49,481 nt of DNA from Micromonospora sp. H61. GTDB taxonomy: Bacteria; Actinomycetota; Actinomycetes; Mycobacteriales; Micromonosporaceae. The notes under the pieces are model-generated. The model was not told the DNA's origin. It saw only the letters and a list, made by a program, of their open reading frames with translations, and did no database searches. Made by a program: the position numbers and the translations under genes. Positions within the stretch are counted from its first letter, which is position 1, and each line of letters starts with the position of its first letter. This document shows, piece after piece, positions 43,271 through 49,481 of this stretch. Where the stretch lies: assembly GCF_018070325.1 (NCBI RefSeq), contig NZ_JAGPXY010000047.1, positions 1-49,481 on the forward strand, written 5' to 3'.

Positions 43271-44476
43271 ATGGTTCACAAGAGAACAGCCGCCTACGTC
43301 GTGGGCACCCTGCTGATCGGCGTCGCCGCCGTCGGCTACGGCCTGCCGGCGGCGAGCGCCGCGACCGCCGGGCCGATCACCGGCCTCGGCGGTAAGTGCA
43401 TCGACGTGGCCGGCGCCAGCTCGGCCAACGGCACGCCCGTCCAGCTCTACGACTGCAACGGCAGCGCGGCCCAGACGTGGACCGTCGGCAACACCGACAC
43501 CTCGATCCGGGCACTCGGCAAGTGCCTCGACGTCACCGCCGCGTCGACCGCCAACGGCGCCAAGGTGCAGCTGTACGACTGCAACAACACCGGCGCGCAG
43601 AAGTGGACCGCCAGCAACGGCACGCTCGTCAACTCCGGCTCCGGCAAGTGCCTCGACGTCACCGACCGCAGCACCGCGAACGGCGCCCGGTTGCAGATCT
43701 GGACCTGCGGCGGCACCACGAACCAGCGGTGGACCCTGCCGGGCGGCGGCAGCACCCCGACGCCCACCACCCCGAGCGGGACCAACCTCGACGACCCGGC
43801 GAAGAAGAACGTCGCCATGCAACTCGTCTCGGCAGCGGAGAACTCCTCGCTCGACTGGCGCGCACAGTTCTCCTACATCGAGGACATCGGCGACGGACGC
43901 GGCTACACCGCCGGCATCATCGGCTTCTGCTCCGGCACCGGCGACATGCTCGAACTGGTCGAGGCGTACACCCGCACCAAGCCGGGCAACGTGCTCGCCG
44001 GCTACCTGCCGGCGCTGCGCAACGTCAACGGCACCCCGTCACACGCCGGTCTCGACCCCAACTTCCCCCGCGACTGGCGGACCGCGGCCACCGACTCGGT
44101 GTTCCAGGCCGCCCAGGAGGCCGAACGCGACCGGGTCTACTTCAACCCATCGGTACGCGACGGCAAGAACGACCAGGTCCGGGCACTCGGCCAGTTCGCC
44201 TACTACGACGCGGCGGTCATGCACGGGTACGAGGGCATGCGCCAGATCCGCAACCGCGCCCTGAACCGGGCCAAGCCGCCAGCCCAGGGCGGCGACGAGC
44301 GGACCTGGCTCGACGCGTTCCTCGACGAGCGGGTCGTCGAGATGAAGAAGGAGGTGGCCCACTCGGACACCTCCCGCGTCGACACCGCCCAGCGGGTGTT
44401 CCTCAACAACGGCAACTTCAACCTGAACACGCCACTGGTGTTCGCCGTCTACGGCGACCAGTTCCGCATCGGCTAG
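43271..44476 (+). CDS. Secreted GH46 chitosanase with N-terminal CBM13
   Basis: A 401-residue exported enzyme. The signal peptide ends PAASA (residue 30). A CBM13 (ricin-type) module spans about 36-158 with three repeats ending in QTW, QKW and QRW. After a Pro/Thr linker the GH46 domain (about 172-401) has the catalytic Glu190 in SAAENSSLDW and the catalytic Asp208 in DIGDGRGYTAGIIGFCSGTGD, the spacing of 18 residues known from the Streptomyces N174 enzyme. GAGGAA precedes the ATG at 43271. It hydrolyses chitosan outside the cell and complements the chitinase at 28 kb. An upstream palindrome suggests substrate control. Confidence 0.94.
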   Translation: MVHKRTAAYVVGTLLIGVAAVGYGLPAASAATAGPITGLGGKCIDVAGASSANGTPVQLYDCNGSAAQTWTVGNTDTSIRALGKCLDVTAASTANGAKVQLYDCNNTGAQKWTASNGTLVNSGSGKCLDVTDRSTANGARLQIWTCGGTTNQRWTLPGGGSTPTPTTPSGTNLDDPAKKNVAMQLVSAAENSSLDWRAQFSYIEDIGDGRGYTAGIIGFCSGTGDMLELVEAYTRTKPGNVLAGYLPALRNVNGTPSHAGLDPNFPRDWRTAATDSVFQAAQEAERDRVYFNPSVRDGKNDQVRALGQFAYYDAAVMHGYEGMRQIRNRALNRAKPPAQGGDERTWLDAFLDERVVEMKKEVAHSDTSRVDTAQRVFLNNGNFNLNTPLVFAVYGDQFRIG

Positions 44477-44491
44477 TTCGGAGCCCGCAGA

Positions 44492-44524
44492 CGCTCAGGG
44501 CGCCGCGAGGCGGCGCCCTGAGCG
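44492..44524 (+). terminator. Terminator after the chitosanase gene
   Basis: CGCTCAGGGCGCCG (44492-44505) pairs perfectly with CGGCGCCCTGAGCG (44511-44524) around a 5-base loop. Confidence 0.8.
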
Positions 44525-44546
44525 GTTCTCGGGACCGGGAGCAGCC

Positions 44547-44577
44547 TTGCCTTGACGCTGACGACAAGGTTTAGCCT
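44547..44577 (+). promoter_or_regulatory. MerR-type promoter with a 19-base spacer
   Basis: TTGCCT (44547-44552) and TAGCCT (44572-44577) are separated by 19 bases, the over-long spacing that MerR proteins correct by twisting DNA. The spacer carries a dyad, CTTG-x-CG near its left side and CG-x-CAAG at its right. The MerR gene starts 30 bases downstream. Confidence 0.65.
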
Positions 44578-44606
44578 GGTTGCGACAGGCTGGTCGAGGA
44601 GGTCTG

Positions 44607-44999
44607 ATGCTGATCGGCGAGCTGGCGGAACGAGCAGGCACGAGCACTCGAACGCTGCGCTACTACGAGGCCCACGGGTTGGTACACCCGCAGCGTTCGG
44701 CGAACGGCTACCGCGTCTACGACGAGGCGGAGCTGCGGGTCGTCCGGGAGATCCGGGCGCTGCTCGACGTCGGCTTCGGCCTCGACGACGTCCGTCCGTT
44801 CGTCGCTTGTTTGCGAGCGGGCAACACGTCCGGCGACGTCTGTCCGGATTCCGTGCTGGTGCTGCGACGCAAGCTCGCCGAGGTCGACGACTACCTCGAT
44901 CGGCTCGGAGCGGTCCGTCAGCAGTTGCACAGCCAGCTCACCCACGCAATTGCGCACCGGGAGGAACCATGTCCCAGGAGACGAGCGTCAGCTCCCTGA
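44607..44999 (+). CDS. MerR-family regulator of a thioredoxin operon
   Basis: A 130-residue regulator. The MerR helix-turn-helix and wing occupy residues 1-65 (LIGELAERAGTSTRTLRYYEAHGLVHPQRSANGYRVYDEAELR). A dimerisation helix spans about 83-112. Cys68 and Cys79 sit at the junction, and Cys122 lies in the tail, so thiol sensing is possible. It is not SoxR, because the four-Cys iron-sulfur motif is absent. GAGGAGG lies before the ATG at 44607. The C-terminal 31 bases overlap the thioredoxin gene. It probably activates its own 19-base-spacer promoter in response to oxidants or electrophiles. Confidence 0.9.
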   Translation: MLIGELAERAGTSTRTLRYYEAHGLVHPQRSANGYRVYDEAELRVVREIRALLDVGFGLDDVRPFVACLRAGNTSGDVCPDSVLVLRRKLAEVDDYLDRLGAVRQQLHSQLTHAIAHREEPCPRRRASAP

Positions 45000-45316
45000 T
45001 CACCGTCACCGACGACACGTTCGCCGAGCTGGTGCTAGCCAGCAACCGGCCCGTGGTCGTCGACTTCTGGGCGGAGTGGTGCCCGCCGTGCAAGATGATC
45101 GAGAAGAGCCTCGTCGAGCTGGCAGGGGAGTTCGGCGACCGGATGGCCATCGCCAAACTCAACTCCGACGACAACCCGCAGGCCACGCGGCGCTACGCGG
45201 TCATGTCCCTTCCGACGCTACTGGTGTTCCGTGGGGGCGAGGTCGTCGGCTCGGTCGTCGGGTCCAGGCCGAAACTCCATCTGCGGCAGAGCCTGACCAT
45301 GCACGCCGGCCTGTGA
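44969..45316 (+). CDS. Thioredoxin with a WCPPC active site
   Basis: A 115-residue thioredoxin-fold protein with no signal peptide. The active site is Trp-Cys38-Pro-Pro-Cys41 (FWAEWCPPCKMIEKS), in place of the usual WCGPC. The fold is otherwise complete: VVVDFWAEW, the cis-Pro segment MSLPTLLVFRGGE, and the terminal helix. A Pro in place of Gly should raise or shift the redox potential. GGGAGGAA precedes the ATG, which overlaps the MerR gene in another frame by 31 bases. Coupling to MerR suggests an inducible thiol-repair role rather than housekeeping function. Confidence 0.92.
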   Translation: MSQETSVSSLITVTDDTFAELVLASNRPVVVDFWAEWCPPCKMIEKSLVELAGEFGDRMAIAKLNSDDNPQATRRYAVMSLPTLLVFRGGEVVGSVVGSRPKLHLRQSLTMHAGL

Positions 45317-45340
45317 CCTGCCACCGCCGGTCGAGTGCCG

Positions 45341-45455
45341 CCTCCTGCTGTTGAGCGTGGCGACGGTGGTCCTCACGGTGGCGGCACGGGTCCCCGCCGG
45401 GCGGGTGGTGGAGACGATTGTCGATGGCGCCGACATCGGCGTCGTGATCTGCGGG
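45341..45455 (+). pseudogene. Decayed copy of part of an ABC exporter gene
   Basis: Bases 45341-45455 align without gaps to 47581-47695 within the ABC exporter gene (offset 2240). In 45344-45450 I count about 16 mismatches in 107 positions by eye, near 85 per cent identity. The encoded segment LLLLSVATVVLTVAA, then GRVVETIVDGADIGVVICG before a stop, matches residues about 45-82 of the exporter (first membrane segment). No start, no Walker motifs and no remainder are present. The following 130 bases show no homology I can see. It is either a truncated paralogue or a duplication scar. Confidence 0.85.
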
Positions 45456-45585
45456 TGAGCTGACCCCTGCTGCTGCGACGGTGTCCTCGACCCGTACCAC
45501 AGTCCCCAACCGCCGCCTGGGAGGAGTCCGGCACCGACGAGTCCCTGATGACCAGCCGGCACATCGATCTTGGTGACTGAAAATG

Positions 45586-45605
45586 TCGTACACCTGTTCT
45601 AGTGT
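45586..45605 (+). promoter_or_regulatory. LexA/SOS box overlapping a leaderless -10 element
   Basis: TCGTACACCTGTTCTA (45586-45601) matches the actinobacterial LexA box TCGAAC-N4-GTTCGA at 10 of 12 defined positions. The -10 hexamer TAGTGT (45600-45605) overlaps its end and lies six bases before the ATG at 45612. LexA bound here would block RNA polymerase. Confidence 0.7.
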
Positions 45606-45611
45606 CGGGCC

Positions 45612-46811
45612 ATGGTCGAGGAGTTGGCGCAGGCAGACGATGCGATCGCTGCCTGCGCCGATGCCGCCGCCTGGGCCCTGCCGGAGCACGACCTGATCGC
45701 CGCGCTCGACGCCGCGCACCGCCTCCAGCAACGCCTCGCCGCCGTCACCCTCACCCTGATCCGTGAGGTCGACGGCCGCGGCACCGCCCGCATCCACGGC
45801 GCCTCCACCACCGCCGTGTGGCTGCGCGAACGCTTGCGACTCACCATCCCCGCCGCCCGCCGCCTCGTCGACCTCGCCACCGCCCTCGACACCGGCAACC
45901 CCGGCATCCGGCAAGCCCTAGCCGACGGGCACCTCAGCCTCGACCAGGCCCGGGTCATCACCGACACCGCCACCACCGTCCAGGCCACCGCCGGCACGCA
46001 GGCCGCCGACAAGGCCGTCAGCCTGCTCACCGACTGGGCCAGCCAGTTCGACCCCACCCACCTGCGCAAACTCGGCACCCGCATCCTCGACCACGTCGCC
46101 CCCGACATCGCCGACGCCGCCGCCCAAGCCGCCTTGGACGCCGAAGCCCGCCGCGCCGCCCGCGACCGGCACCTCACGTTGTCCGAACAGACCGACGGTC
46201 GACTGCGACTCACCGGCACCCTCGACGCCGAAACCGCCACCCTGTTCCGCGCCGCCATCGACCCACTGACCGCCCCGTCGGGACCAGACGACACCCGCCC
46301 CCCTGGGCAACGCCGCCACGACGCCCTCGCCGACATCTGCCGACTCGCCCTGCGCACCACCGAACTGCCCGAACACGGCGGCGACCCCGCCCAGATCGTC
46401 GTCACCACCAGCTACGACGCGCTGACCCGGCAGCTGAGCAGTGGCACCCTCGACACCGGCCTCAGCCTCACACCCGAGGCCGCGCGCCGACTCGCCTGCG
46501 ACGCCACCATCCTGCCCGCCGTCCTCGGCGGCGCCGGCCAGGTCCTCGACGTCGGCCGACAACGCCGTCTCATCACCGGGCCACTGCGCCGCGCCCTGGT
46601 GCTCCGCGACCGCGGCTGCGCGTTCCCCGGCTGCGACCGCCCACCCCGCTGGTGCGACGCCCACCACATCCACCACTGGGCCAACGGCGGCCCAACCAGC
46701 CTCGGCAATGCCGTCCTGCTCTGCGGCCACCACCATCGGCACGTCCACCAGGCCGACTGGGTCGTCCGGCTCGGCGACGACGGACATCCGGAGTTCATTC
46801 CACCCGCCTGA
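45612..46811 (+). CDS. DUF222 / HNH endonuclease family protein (13E12-repeat type)
   Basis: A 399-residue protein. The N-terminal DUF222 region (about 10-260) is helical and Ala/Arg/Leu-rich (TLIREVDGRGTARIHGASTTAVWLRERL, ALADGHLSLDQARVI). The C-terminal HNH nuclease (about 325-380) has CAFPGCDRPPRWCDAHHIHHW, a following Asn (LGNAVLLC) and HHHRHVH, with four Cys for a structural zinc. The family is abundant and repeated in actinobacteria (13E12 repeats in mycobacteria), where several members are DNA-damage inducible. A LexA-like box overlaps the promoter, and transcript and translation start together. The cellular target is unknown; a role in DNA damage response or mobile-element-like spread is possible. 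Confidence 0.93.
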   Translation: MVEELAQADDAIAACADAAAWALPEHDLIAALDAAHRLQQRLAAVTLTLIREVDGRGTARIHGASTTAVWLRERLRLTIPAARRLVDLATALDTGNPGIRQALADGHLSLDQARVITDTATTVQATAGTQAADKAVSLLTDWASQFDPTHLRKLGTRILDHVAPDIADAAAQAALDAEARRAARDRHLTLSEQTDGRLRLTGTLDAETATLFRAAIDPLTAPSGPDDTRPPGQRRHDALADICRLALRTTELPEHGGDPAQIVVTTSYDALTRQLSSGTLDTGLSLTPEAARRLACDATILPAVLGGAGQVLDVGRQRRLITGPLRRALVLRDRGCAFPGCDRPPRWCDAHHIHHWANGGPTSLGNAVLLCGHHHRHVHQADWVVRLGDDGHPEFIPPA

Positions 46812-47398
46812 CTCGACCCCGAACAACTCCCCCGCCGCAACCACTACCACCGACGAACGTAGGGGTAGGCAGCCGAGAACGATCGTCCATGTCGGGTCGA
46901 CACCGTCGCCCACCGCACACCGCCTTAGGCATCCTAGGAGGCTGGTTGGCCAGGTACCCACTGTGCAGGCCGAAGCGTCGAGCGGCGCGTCTCGGGCGCA
47001 TGCCGGCTGGGTCGAGAAGAGAGCTGCTCACAACGGCTCGCGCTGACCCGCAGCAGCTCACGACCACCTGCGACGGGCCGCAACGCCGCGTCGGCCTGCG
47101 GGCCAGGTGACGCCGTCGCAGGCCAGCAGGCGCCCGACGACCCGCAACAGCTCACGACCGCCCGCGACGGCCCACCACGACCCCGCAACGCATGCAACTG
47201 CCTACGCCGCCGGCGACGGCCCACGACGACCCGCACCGACCCGCAGCGACGGTTCGTGGGCCAACATCCACGCGCCAACGCTTCACGGACGCCAGCTCGT
47301 CGTCGTTGAGCGCGGTACCGCATGCCGTCGACGGCATCGACGCGGTCCTTGGCTACGAGCACCGTGAACAACCCGTAGCCACAAACTTGCGTGGCGAC
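46812..47398. repeat. Gene-poor spacer with imperfect direct repeats
   Basis: No convincing gene lies in this 587-base stretch. Bases 47045-47079 and 47139-47173 are direct repeats of 35 bases (period 94) with four mismatches by eye, and a diverged third unit lies near 47214-47255. The minus strand near 47255-47330 reads GTALNDDELASVKRWRVD, which may be a remnant of a coding sequence. Confidence 0.55.
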
Positions 47399-47429
47399 TT
47401 GACCTCAAGCTCGGGTGAGGTCCTAGCCT
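47399..47429 (+). promoter_or_regulatory. SoxR/MerR-type promoter of the ABC exporter gene
   Basis: TTGACC (47399-47404) and TAGCCT (47424-47429) have a 19-base spacer. GACCTCA (47401-47407) and TGAGGTC (47416-47422) form a perfect 7-base dyad that overlaps the -35 and fills the spacer. The core resembles the SoxR box CCTCAAG-N4-CTTGAGG, matching 13 of 18 positions. The exporter ATG lies 20 bases after the -10. Confidence 0.7.
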
Positions 47430-47449
47430 CCCGGTATCGGAGGTTACGC

Positions 47450-49342
47450 ATGAGCATGGAATTCACGGCGTGGACGTCTTTGCACCACGCGATGAACGCG
47501 CAGGAAGAACGACCGCTGTCCCGCGCCACCTTGAAGCGGATCGCGCAGTTCGCGCGGCCGCACCGGGCCCTGATCGTCAGGTTCCTGCTGTTGAGTGTGG
47601 TGACGGCGGTCCTCACGGTGGCGGCACCCGTTCTCGCCGGTCGGGTGGTCGACGCGATCGTCGACGGCGCCGACAGCGGCGTGGTGATCCGGTTGGCCGT
47701 ACTGATCGCCGTGATCGCCCTCGCCGAGGCCGGGCTGGGTCTGGTGACGCGATTTCTCTCCGCCAGCATCGGTGAGGGGCTGATCGTCCAACTGCGGACG
47801 GCTGTCTTCGATCACGTTCAGCGCATGCCGGTGGCGTTCTTCACGCGGACCCGCACGGGTGCGCTGGTCAGCCGCCTGAACAACGACGTGATCGGCGCGC
47901 AGCGGGCCTTCAGCGACACCCTGTCGAGTGTGGTCGGCAACGGGGTCACGCTGATGCTGACGTTGGCCGTGATGCTCACCTTCTCCTGGCAGATCACGCT
48001 GTTGGCGCTCGTCCTGCTGCCCATTTTCGTTCTCCCGGCCCGCCGAATGGGTTCGAGGCTCGCTCAGTTGCAGCGTGAAGCGGCCGAGCACAACGCGGCC
48101 ATGAGCACCCGGATGACGGAACGCTTTTCCGCACCCGGTGCCACGCTGGTCAAGCTGTACGGGCGGCCGGCCGAGGAGTCCGCCGAGTTCGCGGCGCGGG
48201 CCCGTCGGGTCCGGGACATCGGCATCCGCGCCGCGATGCTCCAGTGGGTCTTCATCACCGCGCTCACCGTCGTCGGCTCGCTGGCACTGGCCCTGGTCTA
48301 CGGGCTGGGTGGTCTCTACGCCCTACGGGGCAGCCTCGACGCCGGGACGGTGGTCGCCCTCGCGCTGCTCCTGTCGCGGCTCTACGCACCGTTGACCTCA
48401 CTGGCCAGTGCCCGGGTCGAGGTGATGAGCGCGCTGGTGAGCTTCGAGCGGGTGTTCGAGGTCCTCGACCTCAAGCCGCTGATCCTCGACAGGTCCGACG
48501 CCCGGCCACTTCCGGAAGGCCCGGTCGCGGTCGAGTTCGACGGGGTCCGGTTCGGTTACCCCTCAGCGGACAAGGTGTCGCTCGCATCCCTTGAGGACGT
48601 GGCGAAGCTCGACACGCGTGGCGGTGAGGAAGTGCTGCACGGGGTGTCGTTCCGCGCCGAAGCGGGGCAGATGGTGGCGCTCGTCGGCTCCTCCGGGGCG
48701 GGCAAGTCGACTATCGCGCAGCTCGTGCCTCGCCTGTACGACGTCGAGGACGGCGCGGTGAAGCTGGCCGACGTCGACGTACGTGAACTGTCGGCCGAGT
48801 CGATCCGAACGGCGTTGGGCGTGGTGACCCAGGACGGGCACCTCTTCCACGAGAGCATCCGCGCCAACTTGGCGTTCGCCCAGCCGGACGCGACCGAGGA
48901 CGAGATGTGGGAGGTGCTCAGTCGGGCCCGCCTCGACGACCTGATCCGCTCACTTCCCGATGGGCTCGACACCGTCGTGGGCGAGCGCGGATACCGCCTG
49001 TCCGGCGGTGAACGGCAACGGCTCACCATCGCGCGCCTGCTGCTGGCTCGTCCGCGCGTGGTCATTCTCGACGAAGCCACAGCGCATCTCGACTCCACCT
49101 CGGAGGCGGCGGTTCAGGACGCCCTCGCCGAGGCGCTGACCGGCCGGACGAGCGTGGTCATCGCGCACCGGCTCTCCACCATCCGGGCGGCCGACCAGAT
49201 CCTCGTCGTGGAGGCAGGACGCATCGTCGAACGCGGGCGACACAGTGACCTGCTCGCGGCTGGTGGCCGCTATCACGAGTTGTACAGCACCCAGTTCGCC
49301 CAGGACCAGCCGACGGTCCAGGAGCAACGCGTCGCCATCTGA
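47450..49342 (+). CDS. ABC exporter, fused membrane and ATPase domains (type IV)
   Basis: A 630-residue half-transporter that should work as a dimer. The membrane domain (about 30-330, six segments, starting IVRFLLLSVVTAVLTVAAPV) includes the cytoplasmic-loop helix RTRTGALVSRLNNDV. The ATPase domain (about 360-610) has Walker A GSSGAGKST, Q-loop VVTQDGHLFHESIRAN, signature LSGGERQR, Walker B VVILDEATAHLDS and the H-loop IAHRLS. An actinobacterial insertion (YPSADKVSLASLEDVAKLD) precedes the ATPase core. GGAGG lies six bases before the ATG at 47450. The SoxR/MerR-type promoter suggests induction by redox-active compounds or drugs, so a multidrug or lipid exporter is likely. Part of its gene is copied at 45.3 kb. 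Confidence 0.92.
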   Translation: MSMEFTAWTSLHHAMNAQEERPLSRATLKRIAQFARPHRALIVRFLLLSVVTAVLTVAAPVLAGRVVDAIVDGADSGVVIRLAVLIAVIALAEAGLGLVTRFLSASIGEGLIVQLRTAVFDHVQRMPVAFFTRTRTGALVSRLNNDVIGAQRAFSDTLSSVVGNGVTLMLTLAVMLTFSWQITLLALVLLPIFVLPARRMGSRLAQLQREAAEHNAAMSTRMTERFSAPGATLVKLYGRPAEESAEFAARARRVRDIGIRAAMLQWVFITALTVVGSLALALVYGLGGLYALRGSLDAGTVVALALLLSRLYAPLTSLASARVEVMSALVSFERVFEVLDLKPLILDRSDARPLPEGPVAVEFDGVRFGYPSADKVSLASLEDVAKLDTRGGEEVLHGVSFRAEAGQMVALVGSSGAGKSTIAQLVPRLYDVEDGAVKLADVDVRELSAESIRTALGVVTQDGHLFHESIRANLAFAQPDATEDEMWEVLSRARLDDLIRSLPDGLDTVVGERGYRLSGGERQRLTIARLLLARPRVVILDEATAHLDSTSEAAVQDALAEALTGRTSVVIAHRLSTIRAADQILVVEAGRIVERGRHSDLLAAGGRYHELYSTQFAQDQPTVQEQRVAI

Positions 49343-49347
49343 CGCCC

Positions 49348-49439
49348 GCGGTGGTCGGTCCGCTCACGAGGGACAGCCCGACCACCGCGTCGCAGCGCGC
49401 CGCCGCTCACCCCAAGGGAAGCACCCGGGGTGAGCGGCG
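49348..49439. terminator. Two hairpins forming a bidirectional terminator region
   Basis: GCGGTGGTCGG (49348-49358) pairs with CCGACCACCGC (49378-49388). CGCCGCTCACCCC (49401-49413) pairs with GGGGTGAGCGGCG (49427-49439). The first follows the exporter stop; the second lies close to the stop of the minus-strand gene at the edge. Confidence 0.75.
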
Positions 49440-49446
49440 ACCGCGG

Positions 49447-49481
49447 TCAGTCGTTGTCGTTGTCGTCGTCGTCCTTGTCGT
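49447..49481 (-). CDS. C-terminal end of a gene with an Asp-rich tail (cut by window edge)
   Basis: The minus strand reads DKDDDDNDND followed by TGA (49447-49449). The repeated GAC/AAC codons give an unusually acidic tail. The frame is open to the window edge and a hairpin follows the stop, which supports a real gene. Function is not determinable from ten residues. Confidence 0.5.
   Translation of the reverse strand, partial: DKDDDDNDND

Noticed and set aside
44607..44999. The MerR protein as SoxR, controlling the exporter at 47.4 kb
   Set aside because: It lacks the four-cysteine iron-sulfur motif, and its own promoter dyad differs from the exporter dyad.
45612..46811. HNH gene as a homing endonuclease in an intron or intein
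   Set aside because: It is a free-standing gene with its own promoter and DUF222 domain. No split host gene is present around it; the exporter fragment is incomplete on both sides.

Overview
The window is strongly GC-rich DNA with GTG/TTG starts, many overlapping stop/start codons, a large load of secreted polysaccharide-degrading enzymes, DUF397/DUF5753 and EACC1 genes, and an F420-type PPOX protein. This points to a soil actinomycete. A Micromonosporaceae member (Micromonospora-like) is my best guess, from gene content and from two intergenic inverted-repeat families that I recall from that group; it is not proven here. I see no tRNA, rRNA, CRISPR array, phage or intact IS element.

Layout. 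(1) 1-5683, minus strand: a compact operon of a LacI regulator, two sugar-type ABC permeases, a solute-binding lipoprotein and two ADP-ribosylglycohydrolase-family genes (the second cut by the window edge), with three LacI-type palindromes at its head. (2) 5.7-16.8 kb: an ABC-F ATPase with a possible leader peptide, a TetR/aldo-keto reductase divergent pair with two tandem operators, an alpha/beta hydrolase, a GNAT-like protein preceded by a 16-codon ORF with a near-ideal Shine-Dalgarno, an LtrA-family membrane protein, a flavin monooxygenase divergent from an AraC regulator, and a Tat-exported glycosidase-fold protein. (3) 16.9-22.9 kb: a second sugar locus (LacI, FAD-dependent oxidoreductase, binding protein, two permeases) sharing a control region with that exported protein, marked by two TAATNCGNATTA operators. 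(4) 23-29.2 kb: a GH128-like enzyme, an NAD-dependent epimerase/dehydratase, two VOC proteins with leaderless-type promoters, a PPOX protein, a bile-acid:Na+ symporter family protein and a GH18 chitinase. (5) 29.2-34.9 kb: a lone EACC1 gene, a large secreted M14 carboxypeptidase, an overlapping DUF5753/DUF397 pair, a GNAT acetyltransferase and a frameshifted pseudogene. (6) 35-44.5 kb: a plant and chitin polymer-degrading stretch: GH51-like arabinofuranosidase with Fn3-CBM2, esterase with CBM13, DUF218 protein, LacI, GH43 xylosidase/arabinofuranosidase and GH46 chitosanase with CBM13, plus another pseudogene. (7) 44.5-49.5 kb: a MerR-thioredoxin operon, a decayed copy of part of an ABC exporter gene, a DUF222/HNH nuclease behind a LexA-like SOS box, a repeat-bearing spacer, an ABC exporter behind a SoxR/MerR-type promoter, and the tail of a gene encoding an Asp-rich C-terminus.

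The genes fit a saprophyte: exported depolymerases release xylan, arabinan, chitin, chitosan and beta-glucan fragments, and LacI-controlled ABC importers bring sugars in. The operon joining a sugar-type importer to two ADP-ribosylglycohydrolases, and the importer joined to an FAD oxidoreductase, are the two least explained metabolic units. The 44.5-49.5 kb end is a stress-response neighbourhood (redox, SOS, export).
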